The notes beneath the pieces were generated by a model. It saw only the letters and a list, made by a program, of their open reading frames with translations. It was not told the DNA's origin and did no database searches. Position numbers and translations under genes: made by a program. A DNA stretch of 64,000 bases from Pedobacter sp. FW305-3-2-15-E-R2A2 (GTDB lineage Bacteria; Bacteroidota; Bacteroidia; Sphingobacteriales; Sphingobacteriaceae), in assembly GCF_038446955.1 (NCBI RefSeq), contig NZ_CP151803.1:5332001-5396000 (forward strand), written 5' to 3'. Shown here piece by piece: positions 44,179 to 53,807 of the stretch. Position 1 is the stretch's first letter. Every line of letters starts with the position of its first letter.

Positions 44179-45687
44179 TTATTTATCCCACCATACTCTG
44201 GTGGTATAAGCATCCGGCCCTTGTTGTGCAATGGCCTGTTTCACATGTTCTCCGTTTGTGCTGTATTCGTTTCTGGGAAAAGTAAACCTTCTTGGGATTG
44301 TTCCACCAGTTGCATTTCCAGGATAGTTCAGCGGAGTTAGCTGAGGGATGCCTGTCCTTCTCCAGTTGGCGTAACTTTCCCATCCGTTTAAAAAGGTCAC
44401 CACCCAATATTGCTCATTGATGGATTTCAATTGCAACTCCAGGCTTCCTCCCGTTGGAAAAGGATTGCCGGTTGTCAGATAGTCACTGGTTGCCGTAGTT
44501 GAAATGGTTTTACCATACAGCTTTTGCTGATCCATGGACGCTTCAACTGCAGCGCGATAATGTGTCGCTGCCTGGTCCGCCGTCCATCCTCTTGCCGCAG
44601 CTTCAGCCAACATCAGTTCGGTTTCCGCATAAGTGATAAAAAAGGTGGGTGCGGTTAGGGGCAAAATGGTCTTCACATTGAAGGTAGAATAAGTAGTCAG
44701 GTCTCCTCCGCCCGGAGTTGCAGAAATGGTACTCGCGTTGTAACCATTTGGCAGTCCTTTTTGTAGGGAAGGATCGCTGTTTCCATCAGGAAGCGAGCTA
44801 TAGACCTCCAGTCTGGGATCATTTGTTGCTTTCAGGTAATCCATAAATGTTTTACCGATCTTAATGTCTCCTGCCCTGATCAGGTCGAATTTTTGAAAAT
44901 CGAAAGCGATCGGGTTAGACAGTTCCTGCTGAGGGCCGGTATGTCTCATGTAACAGATATCGGCATTGTTTTGCATCACACCACCCTGAATTGCTTTTAA
45001 TGCCCATTGTTTAGCCATTGCCGGATCAACTTTGATCAGACGCAATGCCAGGCGCAGCATTAAGGAATTCCCCAAACGTTTCCATTGTTCTGTTTTTCCC
45101 TGATAGATGATATCCGCTGCACCAAAGGTAGTTTTCGCAGGGTCAAACGCTTTTGTGGCCTGCTCCAGTTCGTTTAGCATATCCGCATAGATGGCCGACT
45201 GCTTATCGTATACCGGCTTATAAATCTGTTGTAAAAATCCTTGTCCGGCCTGCGAATAAGGAACATCACCATAGGCATCTGTCAACCGGTGCATCTGCAT
45301 TACTTTCCAGATTCTTGCCGCAGCATAGAGGTTTACTTTTTCAGGGGCTTGCTTTAGCATATCGATCAGCATCGCCATGTTCAGGACCGGAACGGCATAC
45401 TCTTCATTGAACAAAAGGGCGGCACTTTCCGATGGCAGGTATTTATCGCCTTCGAGATCATCAATCTTTGTGGTCGCCGTCTGCTGAACCATCATCATTC
45501 CGAAACCAACATTGCTTCTTCTGGCAACAGAGGTCCCGGCCTGGCGCAACTCCAAGGCTGTAAATAAAGGTCCCGGTTCTACTTTTGTGGGTTGATTTGG
45601 ATTGATGTTCATCTCTTCCAGATCTTTGGTACAGGAGGTACCCAGCAATATCCATAATGCTGCTATATATAAGGTTTTCTGCTTCAT
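44179..45687 (-). CDS. SusD-like outer-membrane lipoprotein
   Basis: 502 aa. Lipobox LGTSC near residue 19, then TKDLEEMNINPNQP, a common SusD-2 start. Central helical repeats (AARIWKVMQMHRLTDAYGDVP), C-terminal segment RRFTFPRNEYSTNGEHV. It captures glycan at the surface together with the SusC-like protein 11 bp upstream. With a GH130 phosphorylase in the locus the ligand may be a beta-mannan-derived oligosaccharide. Confidence 0.9.
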   Translation of the reverse strand: MKQKTLYIAALWILLGTSCTKDLEEMNINPNQPTKVEPGPLFTALELRQAGTSVARRSNVGFGMMMVQQTATTKIDDLEGDKYLPSESAALLFNEEYAVPVLNMAMLIDMLKQAPEKVNLYAAARIWKVMQMHRLTDAYGDVPYSQAGQGFLQQIYKPVYDKQSAIYADMLNELEQATKAFDPAKTTFGAADIIYQGKTEQWKRLGNSLMLRLALRLIKVDPAMAKQWALKAIQGGVMQNNADICYMRHTGPQQELSNPIAFDFQKFDLIRAGDIKIGKTFMDYLKATNDPRLEVYSSLPDGNSDPSLQKGLPNGYNASTISATPGGGDLTTYSTFNVKTILPLTAPTFFITYAETELMLAEAAARGWTADQAATHYRAAVEASMDQQKLYGKTISTTATSDYLTTGNPFPTGGSLELQLKSINEQYWVVTFLNGWESYANWRRTGIPQLTPLNYPGNATGGTIPRRFTFPRNEYSTNGEHVKQAIAQQGPDAYTTRVWWDK

Positions 45688-45698
45688 GGTTTCAATTT

Positions 45699-48600
45699 TT
45701 AAAACTTACAATTCAGGTTTAAGCCAAATGAACGTGTTGCCGGTACAGAAAGCATTTCTATACCTTGTACATTTCCGGTAAGGAAGGTCGATTCCGGATC
45801 CACCAACGGCACTTTTTTATAAAGGGTAAACAGGTTTCTTGCGACAAACGAAAGGCTGACATCGCTCATTTTTATTTTGTTCACCCAGGTTTTAGGTAGA
45901 TTTACCCCCAGCACGACTTGTCGTAATTTGACAAAGCTGGCATCGTATACAAACTCTTCAGCGATGTGATTGGCTACCCAGCTGTAATATTCCTGAGCAG
46001 GAACATTGACCGTATTGGGTTGCCCCTGTTCATTTACCCCGGCACCAACAACACCTCCCTCACGACCAGGCAAGGTTTCCTTACTCAAACCAGCCAGATA
46101 AGCGAGGTTATTTGTTCCTGAAGAAATCTTTCCGCCGAACTTCGCATCCAGCAAAATGCCAAGATTAAAGTTCTTATACCTGAAATTGTTATTGTATCCC
46201 AGGGTATATGGAGAAACACTATTTCCAATATTTCTCAACTCACTTTCCACAGGCAGACCTTTAGCATTGAAGACAATCTTTCCACTGCCATCGCGTTTAT
46301 AGCCGGAGCCCTGAATAATGCCAAAAGGCTTCCCTACTTCTGCTCTGATGAATACCGGAGTACCTCCATCGCCATATAATCCGGGACGGCTCTGTTGTAT
46401 CGTCATCGACTGCTGTCCGTCGGCCAGAGAAATGATGTTGTTTTTGTTATAGCCCATATTGAACGACATGTCCCAGCTCATAGATTTTTGCTTGAAGACC
46501 GTACCGGAAATCATCATTTCCAATCCTTTATTGACCATTTCGCCACTGTTCAAACGTACATTACTGAACCCTGAACCAACGGAAATCTGGCTGCTCAGGA
46601 TATCATTTACCGTTTTCCGGTTATACCAGGTCAATTCCAGTCCGATGCGGTCGTCGAACAACCTGGTATCCAGGCCCAACTCATACGACTTGGAAGTTGC
46701 CGGCTTCAAACGGGTATTGGGAATAGTTCCTTCATTCACATAAGCTAAAGACTGTCCCAGGTGCTGCTGACCGAAGTAATAAGTCAGAGATTGTGCATAA
46801 GCAGAAATATCCGAATCACTTCCGGTTTTCGACCAGGCAGTACGCAATTTGGCAAAACTCACCCAGGAAGGCATAGTCATCGCTTGTGACGCCACGAAAC
46901 TCAAACTTGCTGAGGGATAAAATATGCTGTTTGAGGCTCTGCTTAAGGTAGAGAACCAATCGTTACGTCCGGTAAAGGTGGCATACAAATATCCTTTATA
47001 GCCCAATTCTGCAGAAGCAAAAAGGGAGTTGAATTGTTTTTTGTACAGGTTATAGCTTCTTCCCTGTGTCACGGTATTATTTACGGAATAAAAGAAAGGA
47101 ACGATAAACTGACTTCCCGAAGCATTTAAATTGGACTCCTTACTTTTCATGATGTTTCCACCCACAAAGGCATCCACAGAAAAATCATTGGCTACATTTT
47201 TCTTGAAGCCCAACATCAACTGCGAATTGAACTCTCCCACATAGCGTTGATTTTCACTCATTCCTCCACTGGCAATTGCACTCCCTTCCGGGGTTACATT
47301 TTCCGAAAGGCGGTAAGCGAAATCGGTTCCAGCCAGTAAACGTGCATATAGATAAGAAGTAAAATCATATTTTAAATCTGCAGAAGCAATGAGGCGGTCT
47401 TTTCTATCCCTGTTTTGCATGTCGTAGGCAATAAAATAAGGATTCGCCAGATAGATATTTGAGGACACCAGGTATTCATTCCCATTTTCATCTACTCTTT
47501 GGCTCAGGTTTCTGACATCATAATTGGTGGGTAGCAATTGAACCCCTACATTGGGATTCCAGGAGAAATCGCCTGAACTCGGTCTGTTTTCTACGCGCTC
47601 CCTGATGTATTGAACACTCATCTGTGCCGTCAGTTTATCTGTTGCTTTTAAGTTTCCATTCAAAGAAAAGTTGTTTCTTTTCAAGCTGGAATTGGGCATG
47701 AGGTCGTGGTTGTTTAAGTCTGAAACAGAAAAACGAAGCGTTGCTTTTTCAGATCCTCCATATAGGGAAATCGTATTGGCAAAGGTATTCCCGTCATTGT
47801 AAAAGTTGCGGCTATTGTTTTTTATCGCGCTGTAAGGGCGAAGAACACCGTCAAACTGCATCACCGGTGAGCCATCCAGCTTTGCACCCCAGTTTGAGGT
47901 TCCGGCCTGAAGGGCAGTCGCCTTATCTTTTGGAGCGACCCCGTTTGTTCCCTGTCCGTAGACATATTGAAAATCCTTTTCATTGTTAAAAATGGGCTGA
48001 TCCAGTGTGTAGGAACCGTTATACTCTACACCTATTCCTTTTTGGGCCTTTCCGGATTTGGTGGTAATGAGGATGGCACCATTAGAAGCCCTTGCCCCGT
48101 AAAGTGCCGCGGCCGGCCCGCCTTTCAGGACACTCATCGTTTCGATATCATCAGGATTGATGCTGGAAATACCATCACCGCCATCGCCGCCGCCATAAAA
48201 TACAGAGCTCTGACCGAAATTGGTATTGACCAATGGGATTCCATCAATCACGTATAAAGGCTGGTTATTTCCAGAGATGGAACCATTTCCACGAATCACT
48301 ACCCTACTGGAGCCCATAGATCCTGAAGCAGGTTTGGTTACGTTGACCCCTGCGACCCTTCCAACAAGGGAATTGGCAACATTCGTTTCCCTGGCCTTGG
48401 TAAACTCCTCGCCTTTCACTTCCGTTACGGCATAGCCAAGCGCCTTTTTCTCTCTTTTGATCCCGAGAGAGGTGACCACGACTTCATTCAGTGCTACATC
48501 ATCCTCAGCTAAAGAGACATTGATTTCTTTTCTGCCATTTACCGCGATCTGCATTTCTTTAAAGCCTATAAAACGGAAAATCAGAATCGCATCAGCAGCA

Positions 48601-48848
48601 GCTTCCAGGTTATATTTTCCATCCTGATTGGTGGTGGTACCCTTTCCCTGCTGATTTTTAACCAGGATGGATACGCCTGGCAATTTATTCCCTTTGGAAT
48701 CGGTTACAGTTCCGGTTATGCGGGTGTCCTGGATGAACAAGCGCGTTTCCGGATTGCTTTTGCGCCCTGCAAAGGCAGGGGCAAACAGCAATAAGAGGAG
48801 GAACAGCTGAATAGCGCTGATCCTCAACATCGTAAATAAAGTTTTCAT
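45699..48848 (-). CDS. SusC-like TonB-dependent transporter
   Basis: 1049 aa. Signal peptide at about residues 1-27, carboxypeptidase-regulatory-like domain (about 43-120, GTVTDSKGNKLPGVSILVK), then a plug with LYVIDGIPLVNTNFG and the 22-strand barrel ending FGLNLNCKF. Unlike the transporter at 33614-37003 it has no STN domain and no sigma/anti-sigma pair, so regulation is probably by the AraC protein at 52131-53009. It imports the ligand captured by the SusD-like partner. Confidence 0.92.
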   Translation of the reverse strand: MKTLFTMLRISAIQLFLLLLLFAPAFAGRKSNPETRLFIQDTRITGTVTDSKGNKLPGVSILVKNQQGKGTTTNQDGKYNLEAAADAILIFRFIGFKEMQIAVNGRKEINVSLAEDDVALNEVVVTSLGIKREKKALGYAVTEVKGEEFTKARETNVANSLVGRVAGVNVTKPASGSMGSSRVVIRGNGSISGNNQPLYVIDGIPLVNTNFGQSSVFYGGGDGGDGISSINPDDIETMSVLKGGPAAALYGARASNGAILITTKSGKAQKGIGVEYNGSYTLDQPIFNNEKDFQYVYGQGTNGVAPKDKATALQAGTSNWGAKLDGSPVMQFDGVLRPYSAIKNNSRNFYNDGNTFANTISLYGGSEKATLRFSVSDLNNHDLMPNSSLKRNNFSLNGNLKATDKLTAQMSVQYIRERVENRPSSGDFSWNPNVGVQLLPTNYDVRNLSQRVDENGNEYLVSSNIYLANPYFIAYDMQNRDRKDRLIASADLKYDFTSYLYARLLAGTDFAYRLSENVTPEGSAIASGGMSENQRYVGEFNSQLMLGFKKNVANDFSVDAFVGGNIMKSKESNLNASGSQFIVPFFYSVNNTVTQGRSYNLYKKQFNSLFASAELGYKGYLYATFTGRNDWFSTLSRASNSIFYPSASLSFVASQAMTMPSWVSFAKLRTAWSKTGSDSDISAYAQSLTYYFGQQHLGQSLAYVNEGTIPNTRLKPATSKSYELGLDTRLFDDRIGLELTWYNRKTVNDILSSQISVGSGFSNVRLNSGEMVNKGLEMMISGTVFKQKSMSWDMSFNMGYNKNNIISLADGQQSMTIQQSRPGLYGDGGTPVFIRAEVGKPFGIIQGSGYKRDGSGKIVFNAKGLPVESELRNIGNSVSPYTLGYNNNFRYKNFNLGILLDAKFGGKISSGTNNLAYLAGLSKETLPGREGGVVGAGVNEQGQPNTVNVPAQEYYSWVANHIAEEFVYDASFVKLRQVVLGVNLPKTWVNKIKMSDVSLSFVARNLFTLYKKVPLVDPESTFLTGNVQGIEMLSVPATRSFGLNLNCKF

Positions 48849-48928
48849 ATTTGGTTATATTTTGGTGGTTCAATTTTTTCAATGGCCATCGGCCATTTGC
48901 GGGATGTTTCGTTGGTCTGGTTCTAATT

Positions 48929-50113
48929 TTATCCCATAGGCAGTTTGTCTTTTTTATTCTGATCAATCAATTGATATATCCTTTGTACCGTTGCTGCGGA
49001 TCTCCATTCATCCTCGGGAGTATGGAGCACATAATCCAGCAACTGATCTATTGTACTCGTGGCCACGTGAATGCGGGAATCTGAAGAGGCATAATAGATA
49101 AAGACCTTTCCATCCTCATCGTTGATCCAGCCATTACTGAACACCACATTAGAGACATCGCCTACTCTTTCTGCGCCCTCCGGAGCAAGAAAGTATCCTG
49201 CAGGCTTATGGATCACCTTGCTGAGTTCCGTTAAATCGGTCATAAATACATAGAGGACATAGCGCAGACCTGCTGCAGTATTCCTTACCCCATGAGCCAG
49301 GTGCAACCAACCATATTTCGTTTTTATCGGCGCAGGTCCCTGTCCATTTTTAGCTTCATAAACCGTATGGTATTGCTTTTTATCAACGATCACCTCTTCC
49401 GGAACAAAGGCGTTTTCCATAGACTCGGAAAGGCCAAAGGCGATACCTCCCCCTTTCCCGGCTTCGATAAAAGAATCCTGTGGGCGGGTATAAAACGCAT
49501 ATTTGCCATCTACGAATTCCGGATGAAGGACTACATTTCGTTGCTGTAAAGAAGTCGTTTTCAGGTCGGCCAGCCTTTCCCAGGTAACCAGGTCTTTGCT
49601 GCGGACAATCCCGCATTGCGCCAATGCTGCCGTCTGGTCTCCTTCCGGAGCATCAGGATCTCTTCTTTCTGTGCAAAACAGCCCATAGATCCATCCATCC
49701 TCATGTGTGGTGATCCGCATATCGTAGATATTGGTATCCGGAATCTCTGTTTCAGGAATGATCACCGGGCATTCGCGGAACCTAAACTGATCGATTCCGT
49801 TCGCGCTTTCCGCAATGGCGAAAAAAGACTTTCTATCGTTCCCTTCCACCCTGGCAATGAGCAGGTATTTGTTGTTCCACTTGATTGCCCCAGGGTTAAA
49901 TACGGCATTGATTCCAATGCGCTCCATCAGGAAGGGATTACTGTCCCTGTTCAGGTGATAACGCCAGTATAAAGGGGTATGTGCAGCGGTTAACACCGGA
50001 TATTTGTATCGGCTAAAAATGCCATTTCCTAAGCTTTCTGCTTCATTTTCGCGCATAATCAGAGACTGATGGGCAGCCATAAGCTGCGCCAACCTCTTGT
50101 CGTAATCCATCAT
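48929..50113 (-). CDS. GH130 phosphorylase, 4-O-beta-mannosylglucose phosphorylase-like
   Basis: 394 aa, five-bladed propeller of family GH130. RVEGNDRKSFFAIAES, DTNIYDMRITTHEDGWIYG with the catalytic Asp of the PDTN(I/V)YDMR motif, QQRNVVLHPEFVDGKYAFY, GWLHLAHGVRNTAAGLRYVL and EGAERVGDVSNVVFSNGWI strongly resemble the subgroup that cleaves beta-1,4-mannosylglucose with phosphate to mannose-1-phosphate and glucose. Cytosolic (no signal peptide). The specificity is inferred from the motifs, not tested. It sits between the symporter and SusC genes. Confidence 0.85.
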   Translation of the reverse strand: MMDYDKRLAQLMAAHQSLIMRENEAESLGNGIFSRYKYPVLTAAHTPLYWRYHLNRDSNPFLMERIGINAVFNPGAIKWNNKYLLIARVEGNDRKSFFAIAESANGIDQFRFRECPVIIPETEIPDTNIYDMRITTHEDGWIYGLFCTERRDPDAPEGDQTAALAQCGIVRSKDLVTWERLADLKTTSLQQRNVVLHPEFVDGKYAFYTRPQDSFIEAGKGGGIAFGLSESMENAFVPEEVIVDKKQYHTVYEAKNGQGPAPIKTKYGWLHLAHGVRNTAAGLRYVLYVFMTDLTELSKVIHKPAGYFLAPEGAERVGDVSNVVFSNGWINDEDGKVFIYYASSDSRIHVATSTIDQLLDYVLHTPEDEWRSAATVQRIYQLIDQNKKDKLPMG

Positions 50114-50137
50114 ATATCTTTCGTTCTGTTTGTGTGT

Positions 50138-51967
50138 TTAGTCTTCGAGTTTATTCCACCAGGTTTTTTTGAGGATGAAAATGATGACACCCAGGATGGC
50201 AATGGTAATCAGCAATGGCAGTTTCATCATTAAGATCAGGTACATTGGCAATAAGGTGAGGCAGAGCTGGGCGATGATCCCGAGGACCACATTGAACATG
50301 TCCCTCCCAAAGTTTTTGTTCGCCACAAAGGAAGGATCATCCGCAATGACCAGCTGATGAACCGGCCCCCAGAATCCCCATGGACGGACTGTTTTATAAA
50401 AGCTTTTGAGTGTTTCCTGATCTGTTGGCGCTGCGAGGTAGGTACCAATAACGGAACCCGCAAGAGAAAGGATAAACAACAAAGGGAAATAATATAAAAA
50501 TTCTACACCTGCAAAGAACCGGGTAAAGACCAATGCAGAGACAATTCCGGTGAACATGCCCCAGAAAAAACCATTGGAATTGAACCTCCACCAATGCCAT
50601 TTCAGCACGTTGGCGGCGATGTATCCCCCATATAATGCAGAGACGATCCACTGCAATACGCTGTTCACATCTTTGGCAAAAAAGCCCAGCGTGATGCCTA
50701 AAGCTACAACCAGGATACCGGAACAGTAGTTCATGGAGATGATCTTTTTATTGGAAGCATCGGGATTGATGTATTTCAGGTATACATCATTTACAATATA
50801 AGCCTGGGCTGCATTTAAGGTTCCGCTGAAGGTCCCCATGAATGCACCAAGTAATCCGGTGAGGACCAGACCAAACAATCCGGCAGGGACAAAACTGTTG
50901 ATGCTTGCCGGCAGGATGCGCTCATAATCGATTGCACCATCCAGTCCGCGGAGGTTCATCTGATCGTAATAAAGTATGCCCAGAACAGTGAGTCCTACGA
51001 TGAGGGAATAACGGATCGGCAACAATACGATTGACACAAATCCGCTCATTTTACTGGCTTCCTTTGGGGATTTTGTAGAAAGAATCTTCTGCATGTCGTA
51101 GTTTGGTGGTGGTCCGGCAAGGGAAGCAAAAGCTCCTTTGAACAGCATCATCATAAAGAAAATGCTAAACAAAGAATAGCCGTCACTTTCTATTTTTTTA
51201 TTGACATCGGTAATGATACCGGTCCAGTCCAGGTTCAGGTGGGTTCCAAAGAAAGGGCTGTCCCATCCTTCCGGCACATGCAGTTTCTGCCCATTCAGGT
51301 TAACCACTGCAATGACCGCTATGGAGATACAAACTACCGTCATGATCGCATATTTGATCATATCTCCGAATACGATCCCATGCATCCCTCCCAGAATCGA
51401 ATAGAACATGGCAAAGAGGGTAAAAATGATCCCATAAAAGTGCGGAACATAATGCGGGGCTACGGTAAAAGGAACATAATCCTTCACCAAATCCCATGGA
51501 ATGAAAATCTCTACAAATTTACCAAGGCCAATAAAGCCGTAGGCCAGGAAGCCCAGGCAACTCAGCAAGGCAAAAGTAACCACCACTTTATGGGAAGCAC
51601 CAACCCCTCTCCCCGTCGTCCCAAACCTGGTAGACAACCATTCCGCTCCGGTTGTGGCATTTGATCTTCTCAGCCATTTGGAAAGGTACATCATCAGGAA
51701 GACCTGATTGAAGACTGGCCATAACCAGGGGATCCAGATACTTTTCATTCCGTAAACAAAGCACAGGCTCACCATCCACATTGTCCCACTGATATCGAAC
51801 ATATCAGAAGCATCGCTCAGGCCCAGCTTATACCATGGAAGAGATTTCCCTCCCATGATATAGCTCTCTTTATTTTCCTTTGCTTTCTTACGATACCAAA
51901 AGCCAATAATGATGGTGCTGATGAGATACGTTACAATAATAATGATGTCGACGGCTTGGAACTTCAT
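50138..51967 (-). CDS. Sodium:solute symporter (SSS family)
   Basis: 609 aa with about 14 membrane helices, starting MKFQAVDIIIIVTYLISTIIIGFWYRKKAKE, typical of SSS-family proteins; SDASDMFDISGTMWM lies in the conserved second-helix region. A sugar or disaccharide crossing the inner membrane with sodium is likely, since it is followed 24 bp later by the GH130 phosphorylase. It is the first gene of the locus after the divergent AraC gene. Confidence 0.88.
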   Translation of the reverse strand: MKFQAVDIIIIVTYLISTIIIGFWYRKKAKENKESYIMGGKSLPWYKLGLSDASDMFDISGTMWMVSLCFVYGMKSIWIPWLWPVFNQVFLMMYLSKWLRRSNATTGAEWLSTRFGTTGRGVGASHKVVVTFALLSCLGFLAYGFIGLGKFVEIFIPWDLVKDYVPFTVAPHYVPHFYGIIFTLFAMFYSILGGMHGIVFGDMIKYAIMTVVCISIAVIAVVNLNGQKLHVPEGWDSPFFGTHLNLDWTGIITDVNKKIESDGYSLFSIFFMMMLFKGAFASLAGPPPNYDMQKILSTKSPKEASKMSGFVSIVLLPIRYSLIVGLTVLGILYYDQMNLRGLDGAIDYERILPASINSFVPAGLFGLVLTGLLGAFMGTFSGTLNAAQAYIVNDVYLKYINPDASNKKIISMNYCSGILVVALGITLGFFAKDVNSVLQWIVSALYGGYIAANVLKWHWWRFNSNGFFWGMFTGIVSALVFTRFFAGVEFLYYFPLLFILSLAGSVIGTYLAAPTDQETLKSFYKTVRPWGFWGPVHQLVIADDPSFVANKNFGRDMFNVVLGIIAQLCLTLLPMYLILMMKLPLLITIAILGVIIFILKKTWWNKLED

Positions 51968-51980
51968 AGACTCAAAACTA

Positions 51981-52092
51981 TACTATTTTCGTACGCAGCT
52001 TCAATACTATTTTAACAATTAATTGTATTCACAAATCAAAAACACCCACTATCATATTATTAATCCTAATTTACCATAGTACTATTTTAACA
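51981..52092. promoter_or_regulatory. Three direct repeats TACTATTTT in the divergent control region
   Basis: TACTATTTT occurs at 51981-51989, 52005-52013 and 52080-52088; the last two extend to TACTATTTTAACA. Spacing between starts is 24 and 75 bp. The region lies between the symporter gene (51967) and the AraC gene (52131). Direct repeats near promoters are the usual form of AraC-family operators, so this is the likely binding region. Confidence 0.5.
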
Positions 52093-52130
52093 GAAACATA
52101 ATCAATTCATATCAAAATTATTATATTTAT

Positions 52131-53009
52131 ATGATGGGCAATAACATAGTCAGAGAGATTACCCCTTTAACGCAAAGCGATTGCTTTACCATTTTCTCGA
52201 GAACGAAAAAGGATTTTGACTTCCCGCTTCATTACCATGAAGAATATGAGTTGAACCTGATTCTTCATGCGAAAGGGGCGAAACGGATTGTCGGGGATCA
52301 CATCGACACCATTGAAGATGCAGAGCTTGTTTTTATCGGCCCAAACCTTTACCATGCCTGGTTTACCCACCAGTGCAAAAGCGAAGAGATTCTGGAGATC
52401 ACCATTCAGTTTCACAAGGATTTGTTTGACGAACGTCTGCTCAAAAGAAACCAGCTGAGTTTTATCTCCAATATGTTTGAACGTTCTCAAAAAGGGATTC
52501 TCTTTTCTGCGGAAACGATTGAAAGGCTCAGTCCGAGATTACTTTCTTTAAACCAGAAGAAAGGTTTTGATTCTGTTTTGGAGCTTTTTTCTATTCTCCA
52601 TGACCTTTCTATTTCCAGGAATATGAGGACGCTCTCCAATTCCAGTTTTAACAACGAGCAGTTCAATTATAACAGCAGGAGGATCGAGAAGGCATTTGAT
52701 TATATGAATGCGAATTATAACCGCGGCATTTCGCTGGAGGAAGTGGCAAAAGTAGCCAGTATGCCGGAAGTATCTTTCAGCAGGTTTATCAAGAAACGGA
52801 CAGGCAGCACATTTATTGACAGCCTGAATGAGATCCGGTTGGGACATGCAACGAAACTACTCATCTCCAGCACGCAGACGATTGCCGAGATTGCGTATAA
52901 ATGTGGATTCAACAACATATCGAACTTTAACAGGATTTTTAAGAAGAAAAAGAATTGTACACCTAAGGAATTCCGGGATAGCTTTTCCGGGACAAGGTCG
53001 TTCATATAG
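52131..53009 (+). CDS. AraC-family transcriptional regulator
   Basis: 292 aa. N-terminal cupin-like sugar-sensing domain (about 15-130, FPLHYHEEYELNLIL), C-terminal double helix-turn-helix (about 190-285) with SLEEVAKVASMPEVSFSRFI and TIAEIAYKCGFNNISNFNRIF. It is divergently transcribed from the symporter-GH130-SusC/D genes and presumably activates them on sensing the imported sugar. Its start could be one codon later (ATGATG). Confidence 0.9.
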   Translation: MMGNNIVREITPLTQSDCFTIFSRTKKDFDFPLHYHEEYELNLILHAKGAKRIVGDHIDTIEDAELVFIGPNLYHAWFTHQCKSEEILEITIQFHKDLFDERLLKRNQLSFISNMFERSQKGILFSAETIERLSPRLLSLNQKKGFDSVLELFSILHDLSISRNMRTLSNSSFNNEQFNYNSRRIEKAFDYMNANYNRGISLEEVAKVASMPEVSFSRFIKKRTGSTFIDSLNEIRLGHATKLLISSTQTIAEIAYKCGFNNISNFNRIFKKKKNCTPKEFRDSFSGTRSFI

Positions 53010-53090
53010 CTAATACAGCGCTATTTGAATTTTAATTAAAAAACTGTCTTTTTGATAGATTATAAAAGATGTAAAATAAATGTTACTTAT

Positions 53091-53780
53091 TTAATTCAGA
53101 TTGAACTTGTCATTTCTCACCTGCACCACGTTCGAAGCAGAGATAATCCCTACGATCAGCACACCAATCAGGACCGCCAGGGCAATCTGTAAGGTAGAAT
53201 ACAATTTACTTCTGGAAACCATTGATGCAGAATTCTGGATCAGCTCCTGCCCCACCTGTGTCTGAATGTTCATCAGATCGGTGAGCTTTTCCATTGTTTT
53301 CAAGCCATTTTCCCTTCCTATGGTTTCGTACAATTTCCTTCCGTCTTCCAGGGTATGGCTAAGGCTGAGCGCCATTACATGTTGTTCCGCAGCAATTAAC
53401 CCTACTAAACGGCTCTTTAATTCCGTGAGCTGCTGTTTTTCCTTTTTCACCAGAAAGGTCTTTTCATATTTTTTGAGCAGGGAGTCTATTGTAGCGTTGA
53501 AAGCGGTAAACTGTTCTTTTAACCCTGCGGCATCGGATTGAGAAAGCTTACCGGAATAAAGGAAGCTATCCAGCGCATATTTTTTAGCAAAAATATTTTC
53601 AGCAATATAAAACAGGTCTGTTGCCGGGACCAGGCGATCGTTATACATGGACACGAACGATTCGTTCATGCTTTTCACACTCTTATCCTCTAAAATTCTG
53701 ATCAAGATCATACACGCCATAATTGCAAACAGGAGCGTGGCGATTTTCATTTTCTGTTTTATAGAATAAGCAAATTTCAT
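53091..53780 (-). CDS. Membrane four-helix-bundle (4HB MCP-like) sensor-type protein
   Basis: 229 aa from ATG 53780 (a start at 53807 is also possible). A first membrane helix (about residues 11-30, KIATLLFAIMACMILIRIL), a periplasmic helical bundle of about 150 residues with LVPATDLFYIAENI and a C-terminal membrane helix (about 200-220, LQIALAVLIGVLIVGIIS). It resembles the ligand-binding part of chemoreceptors and histidine kinases but ends only about ten residues after the second helix, so the signalling domain is missing. It may work through a partner. Confidence 0.7.
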   Translation of the reverse strand: MKFAYSIKQKMKIATLLFAIMACMILIRILEDKSVKSMNESFVSMYNDRLVPATDLFYIAENIFAKKYALDSFLYSGKLSQSDAAGLKEQFTAFNATIDSLLKKYEKTFLVKKEKQQLTELKSRLVGLIAAEQHVMALSLSHTLEDGRKLYETIGRENGLKTMEKLTDLMNIQTQVGQELIQNSASMVSRSKLYSTLQIALAVLIGVLIVGIISASNVVQVRNDKFNLN

Positions 53781-53807
53781 ATCATTTAATACTAGGTTAG
53801 TTAACAA

